64,000 bases of DNA from Trichobilharzia szidati (taxonomy: Eukaryota > Platyhelminthes > Trematoda > Strigeidida > Schistosomatidae), in the NCBI GenBank assembly GCA_944472155.2, contig OX235274.1, forward strand, positions 36,702,052-36,766,051. The letters are read 5' to 3'. A model generated the notes under the pieces. It searched no databases and had not been told where the DNA came from. It saw only the letters and a list, made by a program, of their open reading frames with translations. The translations under genes were made by a program, and so were the position numbers. Shown in pieces: positions 35,541 through 45,869 of this stretch (its first letter is position 1; every line of letters starts with the position of its first letter).

Positions 35541-38500
35541 TATGAAGGTTGGCGATGCTATGCAGTTGTCAACCGCTTTTTTCGGATTGGTCTGCTTATC
35601 AAAGTGTGTTACTCGTTGAGTTTATTTTCACGAAGTCTATATATGTTTGATCATCTTTCTCTCAAACTGAAGCCCTATATATTTTTTTCTTTTTATAGAA
35701 AATTCTTCACAATCGCCAAAGAAGTCAGTTAAATTCGTTTAGACGTTCAGTAGGACAATTCTGTAGAGGTTTAAAAACATTTTCAACTCTATACAAAAGA
35801 CAAAGATCAAAAACTGTTGGTTCTCATCGTAGTGCCTTATTCCACTCGAATCCAGTAAATACCTATGACATTTTGTCTCTTTTAATTCAAATTAGTGACA
35901 ATTTCGCAAATTTCACTACTTTCCTTGTGTCACAAGTTGATAGTAAGTATCTGAATACTGATTTTTGATGTTTGAGGCTTTTTTCTTTTTCTTGGGCTAC
36001 TTGAAACAGAAAGGGGATTATGGTTGCGTGATCGCACAACCCAGGTGACAACTGCTTGAGGCCAGTCACACACGGCCTCTTCAAGTTGTTTCCATATAGA
36101 GATGGTGTGTGTGTGGTGTGAGTCAGCTTGATTCCACACTGTATGTTTTTGGTACAGGTATGGAATTTTCAGCATGTGATATTGGTAGCCCAAATTTTGC
36201 AGGCCGACCATAGATATCAGGTGTGCATCGGCAGGGGATCGAACCCCGGACCATGTGCATGGTCGGCGAGAGTCCTAACCACTGTGCCACCAACGCACAT
36301 TAGTAACTTGCCACCGGCTACGCATCACCGTTTGGTAAGTCGGGTTGTACAATTTTCGGGGTGAACCTTTTCCAAAGTCCTTTCTCGAAAGAGTGGAGAG
36401 GCAGCATAGCTGGCACTCTGGTCATATGAGGGGAAAAGCTTACTGCCGTTACATCCCTGTTCCCCAGTAGTGCTAATTTGCCCACATAGTGTAAACATCC
36501 TACACTATGCAGGTAAATGCTTTTAGTCTAGTCGCTATCCTAACAACCGTTCTGGCATGGTAAGACCTTCAGGAACATTGGTTCCAGTGTAGCTTGTTAT
36601 TTCATTGTGATATGCTAGTCCAACCACCACCACCACCATATAAAAATAGCAGCTATCTGTCGAGATTTTTGGTGTTTCGTGGAATTTAACAATTGATGAT
36701 AGCTTTTAGTTTTAAATGAACTAATTATTAGTTCCTCGTACCGTAAAGTTATGGAAGTATTAATAGTTTGTTAAACAATACGTAAATTTATTCAGCAAAG
36801 ACTCTGAACTTGTATTTTCTCGGTTATCATATATAATAATTATGAAAATTTTAGGGCTGTTCTTAAAGCACTACGAAATATAACAGAGACTTTATCCTAC
36901 CGAGCAAAACTCTTGCTTTCTAAGTTTGATCACGAGCTGAAATCACTTAGAGAACCATTTGGAAACCAACAGGGATTACTGGATGGCTGTTTCGTTCTAG
37001 TTTGGGTCTCTTCATCAGTACTCATCCGCCGCCAGGGTTCGAACCCATGACCTTTCGGTCCCAGGGAATGTTTGTAGACCATCCCACCACACTGCCGACA
37101 TGCTAGACTTCACTAGTCACGACGTCTCAATAGAACTGCAGGCAACTTTGTCCTGTAGCTAGCATCGGATTAATTTTCAAGGATTAGTTTGCAGGGATTC
37201 GATTTGTTTGCAGTTTGATCACGAACTGACACCAGTTAGTTGGATATCCGTCAGTATTTTTTTAAAACATTAATATAACTTGACAGTCCATCAGTAGTAG
37301 TAGTAACGTTAATTAAGATTCAATTGAGGATTCGATTAAAATTTTCCCTCCAAAGGATACGAGTGGGTTTTGAAGTAGACTCTCAATGAGCAAAAAATGA
37401 GTCAGTTACTATTTTTTGTTTAAGTCAATTTCTGTTTTCCTGTTGATTAGGTGAACTGAGATGTTCGGCTTCTGTTGACACGTCGGCTCCCATTACAGAC
37501 TCTACGATGGTTTCTGAAGATTAACACTTATATGTCATATGATGGGTAGTGACTAACAGTGGAATCCAGAACGAGTGTTTCGTCTCAGGTGGGACTCGTC
37601 CACTGGATGTACCTGCAATCAATCCCCAGTGAGTGATGGTGTTCCCATTGAGACTTCAACTGTATTCGATTGCTGGTCACCATAGATTCGATAACATGAG
37701 CGAAAAGCACCAACCCCAGTTTCGGCACACCTTGTTGCTCTTAAAGTAATGACATTCTGAATAAATACACGAATGAAGTGCAACTTGTTTATGTTTTCTA
37801 CTGATTGTAGTTACTGCGTTATACATATAATAACGTTGCATGTGTGTCACTCTTGTGTTTTCTGTTTCTCCGCTTGGCAGTTCCTTCTACTATCCCCATG
37901 GATTCTCTCAGAGTCATGATCATTATGTTCAAGGTAAGCTCCCTTTGTTTTTCCCTTTGTATCTTTATAACCTTTGTCGAGAATATTGCAACTTTGAATA
38001 TGACTTAGTAATGAATGCACAGTATGTGCCATACTGTATATTTAGTTTTATATTTATTAAGAAGGTTATTGAGAACGATGTTTTTATGACTGACTGGTTT
38101 CAACATAGAATTTTGCACAGAAGTGTGTACCAGTTCAAGTTACCACACTCCATGTATAGCACACAAAGCAAGACAAAAGAGAGAAAAAGAGATTCGAAAG
38201 AACGATAACATGCAGAAATGTGAGAGCGAGAAAGAATAGTAACATACAAAACCATAAGGGTTTAGTATGGATAATGCGACAGATCACAAACAATGAATGC
38301 ATCTTCGCCATTGACAACGATTTCGAATCATATCACCAACTGCCTCCAGCCATTGATTCTTAGAATTCTAAGGACCCCAGTGGTTTCTAATTTCATTTAT
38401 CCTGGATATTTTAGATATTTATGGAGAAATTTTTGAACGCTCTTTGATGTCATACATATATATTTAATGACTCTACGACTTCTTTTTCTTTTCCTCTTTT

Positions 38501-41500
38501 TCATAAAAGAGTCTTTACGCGGAAGTGGAAGGTTACTATCAAGTAATTAATCAGACTGTGACACCTGATCAAGCGATTGGATTACTATATGCTTTTAATT
38601 TAACTGATATTTATCAATCGGGGAATCATATATGGGATACAGTGTCCAAATATTCAGGTATGCGATATATGCGTTTACACTGTGGGTGTGTTTGTCTTGG
38701 GATATATCTCCTTTTTTTTTTTAAAAAAAAAACAAGTTTTTGATATAATATTCAATTATTTAAATGTTTCGCATTGTTATGTATGTTGTGACAAAACAGC
38801 TGTCGTCCAGCACTCCACTGCTGGTTTTCAATGATTCTCTAACTGATATCAATCAATCCTTTTGGTTAAAACTTGAAGAATCAGATTTTCTTGGCGATAT
38901 TTTATAAATTTTTGTATCGATAAATTTTTTTTACTTTTCAGATCCTAATACTGCACAGCAACTGTTATCCATTGTGATACGTGCATACAAAAAATACGAA
39001 ATAGACATTCCAAACGTTGAAGATATACCTTTATCCAAATTATTACATAATAACACTAACAATTCTCATCTCAAGGAGAAGTTCGATTTTAAATTTCTAA
39101 ACAATCGGGTCAGTGAAAAGTTATCAAAGCAATCAGGTTATGAACAGTACTCAAAATTATTTCCGTTAGTGGATACTGTTAAAGAAATTACCAGTCTGTT
39201 TTTGGCTCTTTTAAAATTGCGTGTTCAACAATTTATGAAGGTGTATATTGAATTAGAAATCAATAATATTATTGAAGTACAATTGGAACAAACTCTTGTC
39301 AATGTGTTGACTAATTCAAAGGTGAAAGTGATTGCCGTCCGAGGAGGCGATAGCGCTGTAAAGCGTAAAATGAAGCCTACTGCTGGTATGGCTACCACTA
39401 AAAATCGATTGAAATACAGTCGTTCAGAATCACTCGTTGGACAACAGGAAATTATGGAGATGATACAAAAAATTGTTACAAATTTAGGTCCAGAAACATC
39501 AGACGAATTTGATATATTCGAAACTTCAGATAATCAAGCAGGAGTATCAACGTTTTTTATCATGGTAAGTTACCAATTGTTCCTATATATTTATTATTAT
39601 TTTCTTTAATTCCTAGAGGAACATAGGGCTTCAGCCGAACGTCTCCATTGCCTTCAGGTTCTCCGCCAACGTTTTCATCACCTGGCTCCACGTCTGTCCA
39701 CATGCTCTCATCACCTCCTCCATGTCACCCCACCCTCCCACTGACGACTAATTCGCCGCTTCCCAATCGGTAGGGTTCCACTCGACCGATGGTCTGGCGT
39801 GTGATAGATGTCACTCACTTGATGATTTGTTTTCTCAGAGTATAGTTAATACACCTCCATTTCCTCCTGCATATTTGTTGCACGATTGGTTCCTGCTGGG
39901 TTGGCTCGTTTCCAGAGATCACTCCCTGTTTCTGATGTTTTCTGACCGGCCATCTGATATTGAGCGAAGACAGCTGTTGATGAAGGTGTGTAGATTGTTC
40001 GAAGTGGCCTTTGTGACGTGGCGCCAAGTCTCTGAACCATCCGTATAGTAAGTAGCACTGACTTCACATTGGAGTTGGAAATCCGGATCTTATTTTTCAT
40101 GGTGAGTGTTGTTGATCTCTATACAGACTTGAGAGTAATGAAAGCTTGGCTTGCTTTTCCGATCCTCGCTGATTTGATATCTTCATGAGTTCCGTCCGCC
40201 TGTAGTTGAAACGGTGCTTCCCAGGTCTGTAGGTTGGTAGGTAGAGGAGGTTACGTCTCTCAGATTCCTCCAATTTATTCTGATTGTAGTCTGTTGTTGA
40301 TGTTAATGTTGGTGTTGGTGATTCTGTTGGCGAGGAATCTTCATCACCTTTGTTTTCTCTATGTTCATCTGAAGTCCTATCTTCTCTGGATGCTTCTTCT
40401 ATCGCCAACTTGTTGCTTTTCTATATATATATATATGTAGTGATGGCGATGGTGTGAAGTCATTCGATGGCCTCTTCAACGTATGCCCAATCCATCTCCA
40501 TTTTCTTTGGAATATTAGTTGATCAATCGTCTTTTGGTTGGTTTGTTGCCAGAGTGTCTTTTTGCTTATTCTTCCTGTCTGACTATTTGATCTTCAGTAT
40601 GGAGCCAAGGCAGCTGTTGATGAAAGTCTGCAACCTGTTGGAAATCTTTTTCGTGACACGCAGAACAAGTTTCTGATCCGTATAAAAGGACTGACTGGAT
40701 ATTGGTGTTGAAAATCTGAATCTTGCTCCTTATGTTGAGTGCAGAAGATTTCCAAACTGGTTTCAGGTTGATGAAGGCTCATCTTGCCTTTCCAATTCTG
40801 ACTGGTCGGCTTTGACATCTTCATCCGTGCTATCCGACTGCCTGTGGTTGAAACCATGCTTTCTAGATAAGCGAAGGAAGTAACCCCTGTCAAATCTCTC
40901 CCGTTGATGGTGATTGGTGTTGGTTGTTGTTGCTGTTGCTGTTCGTTGGTTATCTTCATCACCCCCGTCTTCTCTATGTTCACCTGCAGTCCTGTCTTCG
41001 CTGCCAGCCTCTTCAACCAGTTTGTTGATTTTCGCCAGCAAGTCTTCGAGTTTGTTTGACATTAGACATATATCATCCACGTGCGAAATCCATATCTTCT
41101 AGAGTCTTCTTATCGGTCGTCCAGCGTATTTCTGACTCCTCGCTCCCCATGCGCAGTCTGACGCATAATCCAGTCCACTACAATTAAGAATATCATCGGT
41201 GATAATAGGCAGGCAGCCCTGTCTCTTACTCCTGTGTTCACTCCGAACGCCTCGCTGATTTTCCCGTTGTTGATCACCTGACACGTGGCCTCATTGTCAT
41301 ATAGCCAGCTGTTGAATGAAGCTGATTAAGACTCGGGCACTGCACTACATAGTATTGAAGTAGTTTCCAAATTACTTCTCGGTCAACGCTGTCTGTCGAA
41401 GGCCTTTTCGAAGTCGATGAAGTTAAGGTAGGCAGAGTTTTGACTGCCATTCTATGCTTTGTTCTGTGATGACGGTGCGCTGATTTGCAATTTGATCAGC

Positions 41501-41923
41501 GTATGACTTGCCTTTCCTGAATCCAGCTTGTTCTGGCGAGCTGGTGGAGTTCTGCATCCAGTGCATCTTTTATTCTCTCCAGGATGATGCGACATAGTAT
41601 TTTACTTGGCGTGGACAAGAGCATGATTCCACGCCAATCAGTTCTTGCAGAGTGAGGCGTAAGTCGCCTTTCTTTGGCAGCTTGACAAGGTAGCCAGCCT
41701 TTCTTCCAATCGGTAGGTACCTTTCCTTCTTTCTAAATCTTTTGTAATAAAATATCGTTATTATTATTAAATCGGTATTCATTTGGTCATCTTTTCCCCC
41801 TCTTATTTTGTTTTATCATATTCATAGCCTGGTGGACCAAAGAAGAAAGAAGAAAAGCGTGTACGAGAGCTGGAGAAAAACTATCAATTCACTTTCTCGC
41901 AGGGGAACAACGGAAATGATTAG
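30121..41923 (+). CDS. OS9: Protein OS-9, ER-associated degradation lectin (ten exons)
   Basis: Luminal ER lectin that binds trimmed mannose glycans on misfolded proteins and hands them to the HRD1-SEL1L ubiquitin ligase (family knowledge). Exons: 30121-30240, 30283-30447, 30482-30613, 30648-30930, 31688-31791, 35699-35942, 37881-37933, 38510-38657, 38942-39564, 41828-41923. All junctions are GT..AG and phases agree, giving 655 aa against 667 in human. Residues 1-22 are a signal peptide (MIGLLSVYCIFFLTTSVAPL). The MRH domain runs about 90-203: KGWWTYEFC, Gln112, GRHRKSEVQFLC with Arg164, VDEPETCVY with Glu185 and Tyr191, and six Cys (92, 105, 157, 172, 189, 201). DIMCHPALSESDY follows, as in OS-9. 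The C-terminus has KVKVIAVR and KKKEEKRVRELEKNY. There is no HDEL. Exons 5-8 are the least conserved and rest mainly on phase and splice signals. Confidence 0.88.
30241..30282 (+). other. OS-9 intron 1, 42 bp
   Basis: GTAAAT..CAACTATAG; joins VLDE to LNSAAL in phase 0. Confidence 0.75.
30448..30481 (+). other. OS-9 intron 2, 34 bp
   Basis: GTATGT..CCCGTAG; joins DCLAL to TKGWWTYEFC in phase 0. The conserved MRH opening is restored only by this splice. Confidence 0.85.
30614..30647 (+). other. OS-9 intron 3, 34 bp
   Basis: GTATTC..CTTCCTAG; joins DWDNSSQ to NENKPKYHSQ in phase 0. Confidence 0.85.
31053..31307 (-). other. Open frame antisense in OS-9 intron 4, unrecognised
   Basis: 85 residues (SENMGEDLVKRKSIRNQLPK.., SLPIRSRRSGIYMPTDYC) ending in TGA. 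A good acceptor (ATTACTTGTAG) lies just upstream on the minus strand at about 31310, as for a terminal exon. The residue mix looks coding, but I recognise no family and found no partner exon. Confidence 0.3.
32795..33010 (-). repeat. tRNA-headed SINE with RTE-like tail, in OS-9 intron 5
   Basis: The body (GTTGCTAGCCTCACGCTCAA) and head (TGTACATGTTTGGCAAGC..) match 27590-27816 with many mutations. Confidence 0.7.
33325..33470 (+). repeat. Short repeat shared with 36528-36660
   Basis: Shared blocks: CGCTATCCAAACAACC, TCTGGCATGGTA..GACCT, GGAACAT..GTTCCAG and GATATGC..CCACCAC. It immediately precedes a LINE fragment. Confidence 0.6.
33470..33900 (+). mobile_element. RTE-like LINE RT C-terminus and 3' UTR (LSHVGRCRLPGW family)
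   Basis: The open frame includes GWKRASGGQTKTWHQSMKST, then SLSHVGRCRLPGWAPR and NQWLETIGDMAQSDRSQW, the conserved end of a schistosome LINE RT. It then enters a 3' UTR also found at 1850-1990 (inverted), 38100-38200 and 54130-54230. Catalytic RT motifs are absent (5' truncation). Lies inside OS-9 intron 5. Confidence 0.8.
34390..34595 (-). repeat. Possible tRNA-derived SINE fragment
   Basis: The minus strand holds a B-box-like AGGTTCGAATCTCAGAAGG (34497-34515). It abuts the RTE derivative at 34597. No A-box is clear. Confidence 0.35.
34597..35340 (-). mobile_element. Internally deleted RTE-like derivative
   Basis: The minus strand runs from a long non-coding 5' region (35340 to about 34670) almost directly into the last codons and tail of the LINE (AGCCGGCTCATCCTCCCGTA, GGAGATAG, then a GTAAA-rich tail). 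The coding body is deleted. The 34669-35030 part is nearly identical to 43326-43690. Confidence 0.65.
35494..35535. repeat. (TA)n microsatellite
   Basis: About 20 TA units. The apparent YIYIYI frame over it is an artefact. Confidence 0.95.
36110..36300 (-). repeat. SINE with the same tRNA head but a different body, copy 1
   Basis: The head 36220-36300 matches 27737-27814 (CATGCACATGGTCCGGGGTT, CGATCCC). The body (GCCTGCAAAATTTGGGCTAC..) is unrelated to the 27590 type and recurs at 56510-56680. In OS-9 intron 6. Confidence 0.75.
36528..36660 (+). repeat. Short repeat shared with 33325-33470
   Basis: Same ordered blocks, with an expanded CCACCACCACCACCAC. Not followed by LINE RT here. Confidence 0.6.
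36930..37110 (-). repeat. Sm-alpha-type SINE, in OS-9 intron 6
   Basis: Minus strand: B-box GGGTTCGAACCCTGGCG, then TACTGATGAAGAGACCC, AAACTAGAACGAAACAGCC and the TCCAGTA tail. GAAAC is kept, but the first core base is A rather than C and stem II is weakened. A further 3' piece of this family lies at 37190-37260. Confidence 0.8.
38100..38395 (-). mobile_element. RTE-like LINE 3' end (LSHVGRCRLPGW family), in OS-9 intron 7
   Basis: CACACTCCATGTATAGCACA followed by AAGAGAGAAAAAGAG, TGCATCT..CCATTGACAACG and CACCAACTGCCTCCAGCCA match 54160-54370 and 1290-1440. Confidence 0.65.
38790..38860 (+). repeat. Sm-alpha SINE 3' fragment, in OS-9 intron 8
   Basis: AGCTGTCGTCCAGCACTCCA followed by TTTTCAATGATTCTCTAACTG. 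Confidence 0.55.
39612..40430 (-). mobile_element. RTE-like LINE fragment, copy A (GKRRVGRPR family), in OS-9 intron 9
   Basis: The reverse complement starts in the RT thumb region (EEASREDRTSDEHREN..), passes IRWPVRKHQK and QQEPIVQQICRRKWR, and ends with GGAGGTGATGAGAGC..CCCTATGTTCCTCTAGGAA. The 3' tail is ATT/ATA-rich. Frameshifts throughout. Confidence 0.75.
40445..41740 (-). mobile_element. RTE-like LINE fragment, copy B (GKRRVGRPR family), in OS-9 intron 9
   Basis: Covers more of RT than copy A: minus-strand pieces include DYASDCAWGARSQKYAGR, MDDICLMSNKLEDLLAKINK (after the catalytic block) and AKTGLQVNIEKTGVMKITN. It lacks the 3' end that copy A has. The catalytic FADD region is frameshifted near 41090. 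Confidence 0.75.
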
Positions 41924-42092
41924 AGTTTAATGCTTGTATGTATGTGCTTGTGTGTGTGTATACATGAACATTATTCAGTCAGTCAGCTGTTATTATTACT
42001 TCTATTATTTCATTCCAGTTGTTTGTCTGTTGTTGTGTTTTTTCTCTCTTTTTTTTTGATTTTTTCCCCTACTTTCTAATTTCCTAATTTTA

Positions 42093-42098
42093 ATTAAA
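42093..42098 (+). terminator. Possible OS-9 polyadenylation signal
   Basis: ATTAAA 170 bases after the stop, followed by a GT-rich TGTGTATTTTCCTGTGGGGG. No cDNA evidence is available here. Confidence 0.25.
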
Positions 42099-42109
42099 AA
42101 TGTGTATTT

Positions 42110-42774
42110 TCCTGTGGGGGCGTTCTTTTTGAAAAAAGAAAAGAAAAGAAAGTGGTGTTAAACAAGGGTTGAGAATTCCTCCTGATGTCTGTTGTTGTTG
42201 TTACTGTTATCATCTTTTGTTCATAAAACTGTCCGGTTATCACAATCTTATTGTTCAAGTAATCTTACGTATTTGTATGTTTGTTTCTGACCTTGACAGT
42301 AGGTATATGAACGAAGAAGTCAAAGCGAATAGATTCATTGTACGGGGTATGCCATCCTCCTTATCTGTTATACACATGTCTGCTTAACTTATGACTACTT
42401 CTTTGTATATTATCTCTTTGTGTCTAACCAGTAAGTAAATCTCTCTCTCTCGCTCTGTGATGCCTTCATCCTTGAAGGCTTGTTCATAGGTAAAGAATTG
42501 AAATCACTTCTTCTCACAATAGTCCCATCTTGTTATCTTATTTATTTTAAAACTAAAAAAAAAAACAAACAGTGTACTAGTTACTTTTAATGCTGTTGTA
42601 TTCTCATGTATTCATGAGGCTTATTTTGTTAACTTGAAATTTTTTATGTCAGATTACTGTATGTGTATACTTGATGGGAAAAACATAGTGTCTCTGCTAC
42701 AAGGAAATATACATATATTTATCGAAAAGTTGTTTTATTGGTAATCTATCCATATATAATATAATATACATTAT
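42110..42774. other. No gene recognised (OS-9 downstream flank)
   Basis: AT- and T-rich DNA with short CT repeats. The frame 42169-42387 has no family resemblance. Confidence 0.4.
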
Positions 42775-42989
42775 TGTTCCCTTGGGTTCTGAGTGGAACA
42801 TAGGACTTCAACAGAATACCACCTCCATTTCAGCGTTTCTGCAGTCCTCTTCATCTGGCCTCACGACTACCTATAGGCCGTCGTCTCCTTGTCTCCACAC
42901 AATCTCCTCCATGTGTCACTCTCGGGTGTCTAAGTCTTTGTTGTTTCCACTCGGGCGATGTAACCCAACGGTCTCCTCAGTGTGTGTGT

Positions 42990-43691
42990 ACTTACTTACT
43001 TTACTTTACTTCGGCTATCTCCTACGGGAGGATGAGCCGGCTTCATGAACATCTCGAATCATCGCTGCCCAGGCGCGGCGATCTAATGCAAGGTTTTGCG
43101 ACAGGGTTATCCAATTCTTGTTCCACAGACGAAGTCCGTAGACGGTTTGTAGCCCCAGGCACTCCATATCAGCCTTAACTGTACCAAGCCATGTTTTCAG
43201 CTGTCCGCCCCTGCGACATCGCCAAGATGGTAATGGCGAGGGATTTAGAACTGATTTGACCAGATCGTCATCTGGTCGGCGCAGAACATGGCCAAACCAC
43301 CGAAGGCGACGTTGTTGGACCAGTACTGGAATTTGGTACGAGTGATGTCCCCAGAATCGCTCGGCCTTTTGTTTGAGAGTGCAGCTCTAGCCTTTACACA
43401 ACCAAGTGTGACCTACAAGGCAGTAGGAGTGGAGTAGGGAGTCCACTATACATTGGCAGCCGGTGACCGGAGTTCGGTTCATACGCCTTTTTGAATGGGG
43501 CCAGACATCCAGGACATCCAACAAGCCCTTTGTCCATACGTCTGCCGGTGAGCTCCATTGAGCTTCATACGCTAGTCGTTGGAGGTTTGGAATCAGGGTT
43601 TAGCCATCTCCCCTAGACTGTCATCCAGTGGACAGTCAACCCGGTGAAGAGCGCCGGACATCCGCTTTCGCCCTCTCACTTTGGTGAAAAA
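42990..43691 (-). mobile_element. Nested RTE-like derivative with 12-bp target-site duplication
   Basis: 702 bp flanked by CAGTGTGTGTGT at 42978-42989 and 43692-43703. On the minus strand a non-coding 5' region (to about 43330) is joined to an RT C-terminus (QRRLRWFGHVLRRPDDDL.., GQLKTWLGTVKADMECLG.., NLALDRRAWAAMIRDVHE) ending RRR-stop, then a TAAAG tail. The endonuclease and RT core are deleted, but the remaining C-terminal frame is open, so the insertion is fairly young. Confidence 0.85.
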
Positions 43692-43692
43692 C

Positions 43693-44322
43693 AGTGTGTG
43701 TGTGTGTCGGATCCATTTTCTTCGGCATATACTTGTTGAACAATAGGTTCTGGATTGGTTCATCGTTCTCAGAGGTTCTTGTTGCTAATTCTTCCTGGCT
43801 AACAACCATCCGATCTTCAGAGGGTGGATGGAACCAACGAAGTGCGCAGCTGTTGATGTAAAATTTGAAGTGGCTTGTTGGAAAAGTGTGTTTTTGGGGT
43901 GTGTGTCAAGCTTTTAACCCCAATTTAGGAGAATTGACTTAACACTGGTGTTGAAAATCTGGATTTTTCTTCTTTATGTTTAGTGCAGTAGATTTGCAAA
44001 CTGATATCAGAGTGATGAATGTCTGTTTTGCCTTTCTAATTCTGAATTTGACATCCTTTTGCGTTCTGTCGCCTGGAGTTGAGACGATACTGCCATCTGG
44101 ATTAGTATGAAGGAAGTGACCTCTTTCAAATTTCTTTCGTTGATAGTGATTGCTGTTTGTTGTTGTGGTGGTTTCTTCGTTATTGTCATCACCTGCGTCT
44201 TCTCAATGTTCCCTTTGAAGTTGTCTTTGGTGCTTCTTCTGCTACTTTATTGGTCTTCGCCTGTGAGTATTCGAGTTTATGTGACATTAGACACAAATCA
44301 TTCGTGAAGTTCAAATCTTCTA
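43693..44322 (-). mobile_element. RTE copy C, internal part after the nested insertion
   Basis: Continues with AGCAGCTGTTGATG, ATTAACACTGGTGTTG-type and TCATCACCTGCGTCTTCTCA blocks in the same order as 40600-41000. Confidence 0.7.
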
Positions 44323-44324
44323 GA

Positions 44325-45200
44325 TGACCCCAATATTACTGTTGAAGACATTTAACTGTTGCCACCCAGCAATAAATTTCACTCTTGAAATGGAAAACGA
44401 ATCAACAATTCCGTTTCTTGATGTGGAACTAACAAGAATAACTGATGGAAGCCTAAGAAGATCGATCCATAGAAAAGCTACTTGGAATGGTCAACTAACA
44501 AGCTTCTATAGCTGGGTACCCATTTAACAAAATCGGAATTTAATTAAATCACTTGCCACCCGCATCCGTAGTTCCGATGTTCTAGAAACATAAGTAGATA
44601 TTTTGAGAGAAATCTTCATCCAAAATGGATACCCAATAAGATTCATTGACACAAATATCAAACCGAGAATTTGGAGAAATGAAACTTCACTTGCGCCTAA
44701 AAGGAAACTCTACATGAACTTGGATTTCAAGGGAGATTTAACAAGCGATGTTCTCAAGAGAAGGATCACATCATCTCTGAGAAGAGCATTCTTTGCAGCA
44801 ATGCTAGGAGTAGTGTTCTCCAGTTGCCCACTGATCTGCAGAAGCCTCAAGGACAAGATCCCGCATCTGACCACTTCTATGTGCAGTTCACCTGCTGCTG
44901 TGGAGCCAGGTACATCGGTCGTTAGACGCGCACCCTGTCCAAGAGGATTCAAGAACACTATTCAGAATGGTTGCGAAAAGGCAATAGTGGTGCAATAAGG
45001 GGTGGGATAATTGAACACCTGGTTAACACTGATCATTCCATCTCAACAAACGCCTCCTTCAAAGTAATCTACAGAGTCAAGAATAACCTACCAAAGGCAA
45101 TGCGGTTTCGTCTTCTTTGTATCGCTGGAGCTCTGGCCATTCACATAGAAAAACCGGAGCTGTGCATACAAAATTACTCAACTACTTCTACTATCATGGT
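44325..45200 (+). pseudogene. PLE fragment, RT end to GIY-YIG endonuclease (plus-strand half of an inverted pair)
   Basis: STIPFLDVELTRITDGSLRR.., ILREIFIQNGYPIRFIDTNI, then KRKLYMNLDFKGDLTSDVLK and, after a frameshift near 44895, CGARYIGRSTRTLSKRIQEH (the GIY-YIG core) and NSGAIRGGIIEHLVNTDHSI... These are the ordered C-terminal blocks of schistosome Penelope-like elements. 5'-truncated and frameshifted. Confidence 0.85.
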
Positions 45201-45869
45201 AACAACTCTGTTGATTTTCGCTGACTTAATTTTGTTTGTTTGCCGGTTTCTTTAATTGCTTGTAATTCTTGTGTTCATTTAGAACTCTTACGTGATTTCG
45301 TATTATCTACTTTGTTCCTATGTGTATCCTGAGTAAAAGTCAATCATCAAACTATTCATATTATTACATAACTTCTTTTAACAACTGTTTGTGACAACTC
45401 ACCACCTTTGTTACTACCCTAATTTCATTAACACCTAATTTTCTTGACTAATTTTGTATTACGTAACTCCGATTACCAATCTTCACCTGTTTGGTTAAAA
45501 TAACCATAACCAATTGTGTTTTTGCTTGACAAACTTAATGTACACATACATCCAAAATAACACATATATTTCAGTGTAGCAAAAATATTCATTCAGACAT
45601 CTATGAAACACAAAATAATTGAGCAAAGAATATTCTTTTCGATAAATTCCTCTTCCAGGCTCTACAATTGTATATATGTTTATGTACACAGAATATTTTA
45701 AATTAGTAGTCAATAACGATATTAGCGTTTTTTTAAAATAATATCGATTTGTTAAGTAACATCTATGGAATTACAGTTCACTAAAGATGCTTAAATTATA
45801 ATAGAAATAATAAAGATATAGTAGCAAATAGAATGTCAACTGAAATTAGGAAAATTCCACAAAAATTTA
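45201..45869. other. Spacer between inverted PLE halves
   Basis: AT-rich, probably PLE 3' UTR material from both sides. No frame of interest. Confidence 0.4.

Larger units (their letters stand above)
42775..44324 (-). mobile_element. RTE-like LINE, copy C, interrupted by two later insertions
   Basis: Minus-strand copy of the GKRRVGRPR family. It starts at the 3' end (reverse complement of GTTCTGAGTGGAACATAGG) and runs to CAAATCTTCTAGA at 44324. It is broken by 42990-43691, and its continuation resumes at 46756-46945, where the sequence matches 41095-41280 of copy B. Confidence 0.75.

Noticed and set aside
35428..35619. Frame with a run of Tyr-Ile repeats
   Set aside because: Produced by the (TA)n microsatellite.
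36853..36921. Possible extra OS-9 exon (AVLKALRNITETLSYRAKLLLSK frame after TTTTAG)
   Set aside because: Its only open frame needs a preceding phase-2 exon, whereas exon 6 ends in phase 1. Skipping it keeps the whole gene in frame, and a SINE begins directly after it.
37847..38208. 122-residue frame over OS-9 exon 7
   Set aside because: It reads through a good GTAAGC donor into LINE sequence. Exon 7 in the frame fixed by its neighbours is 53 bp.
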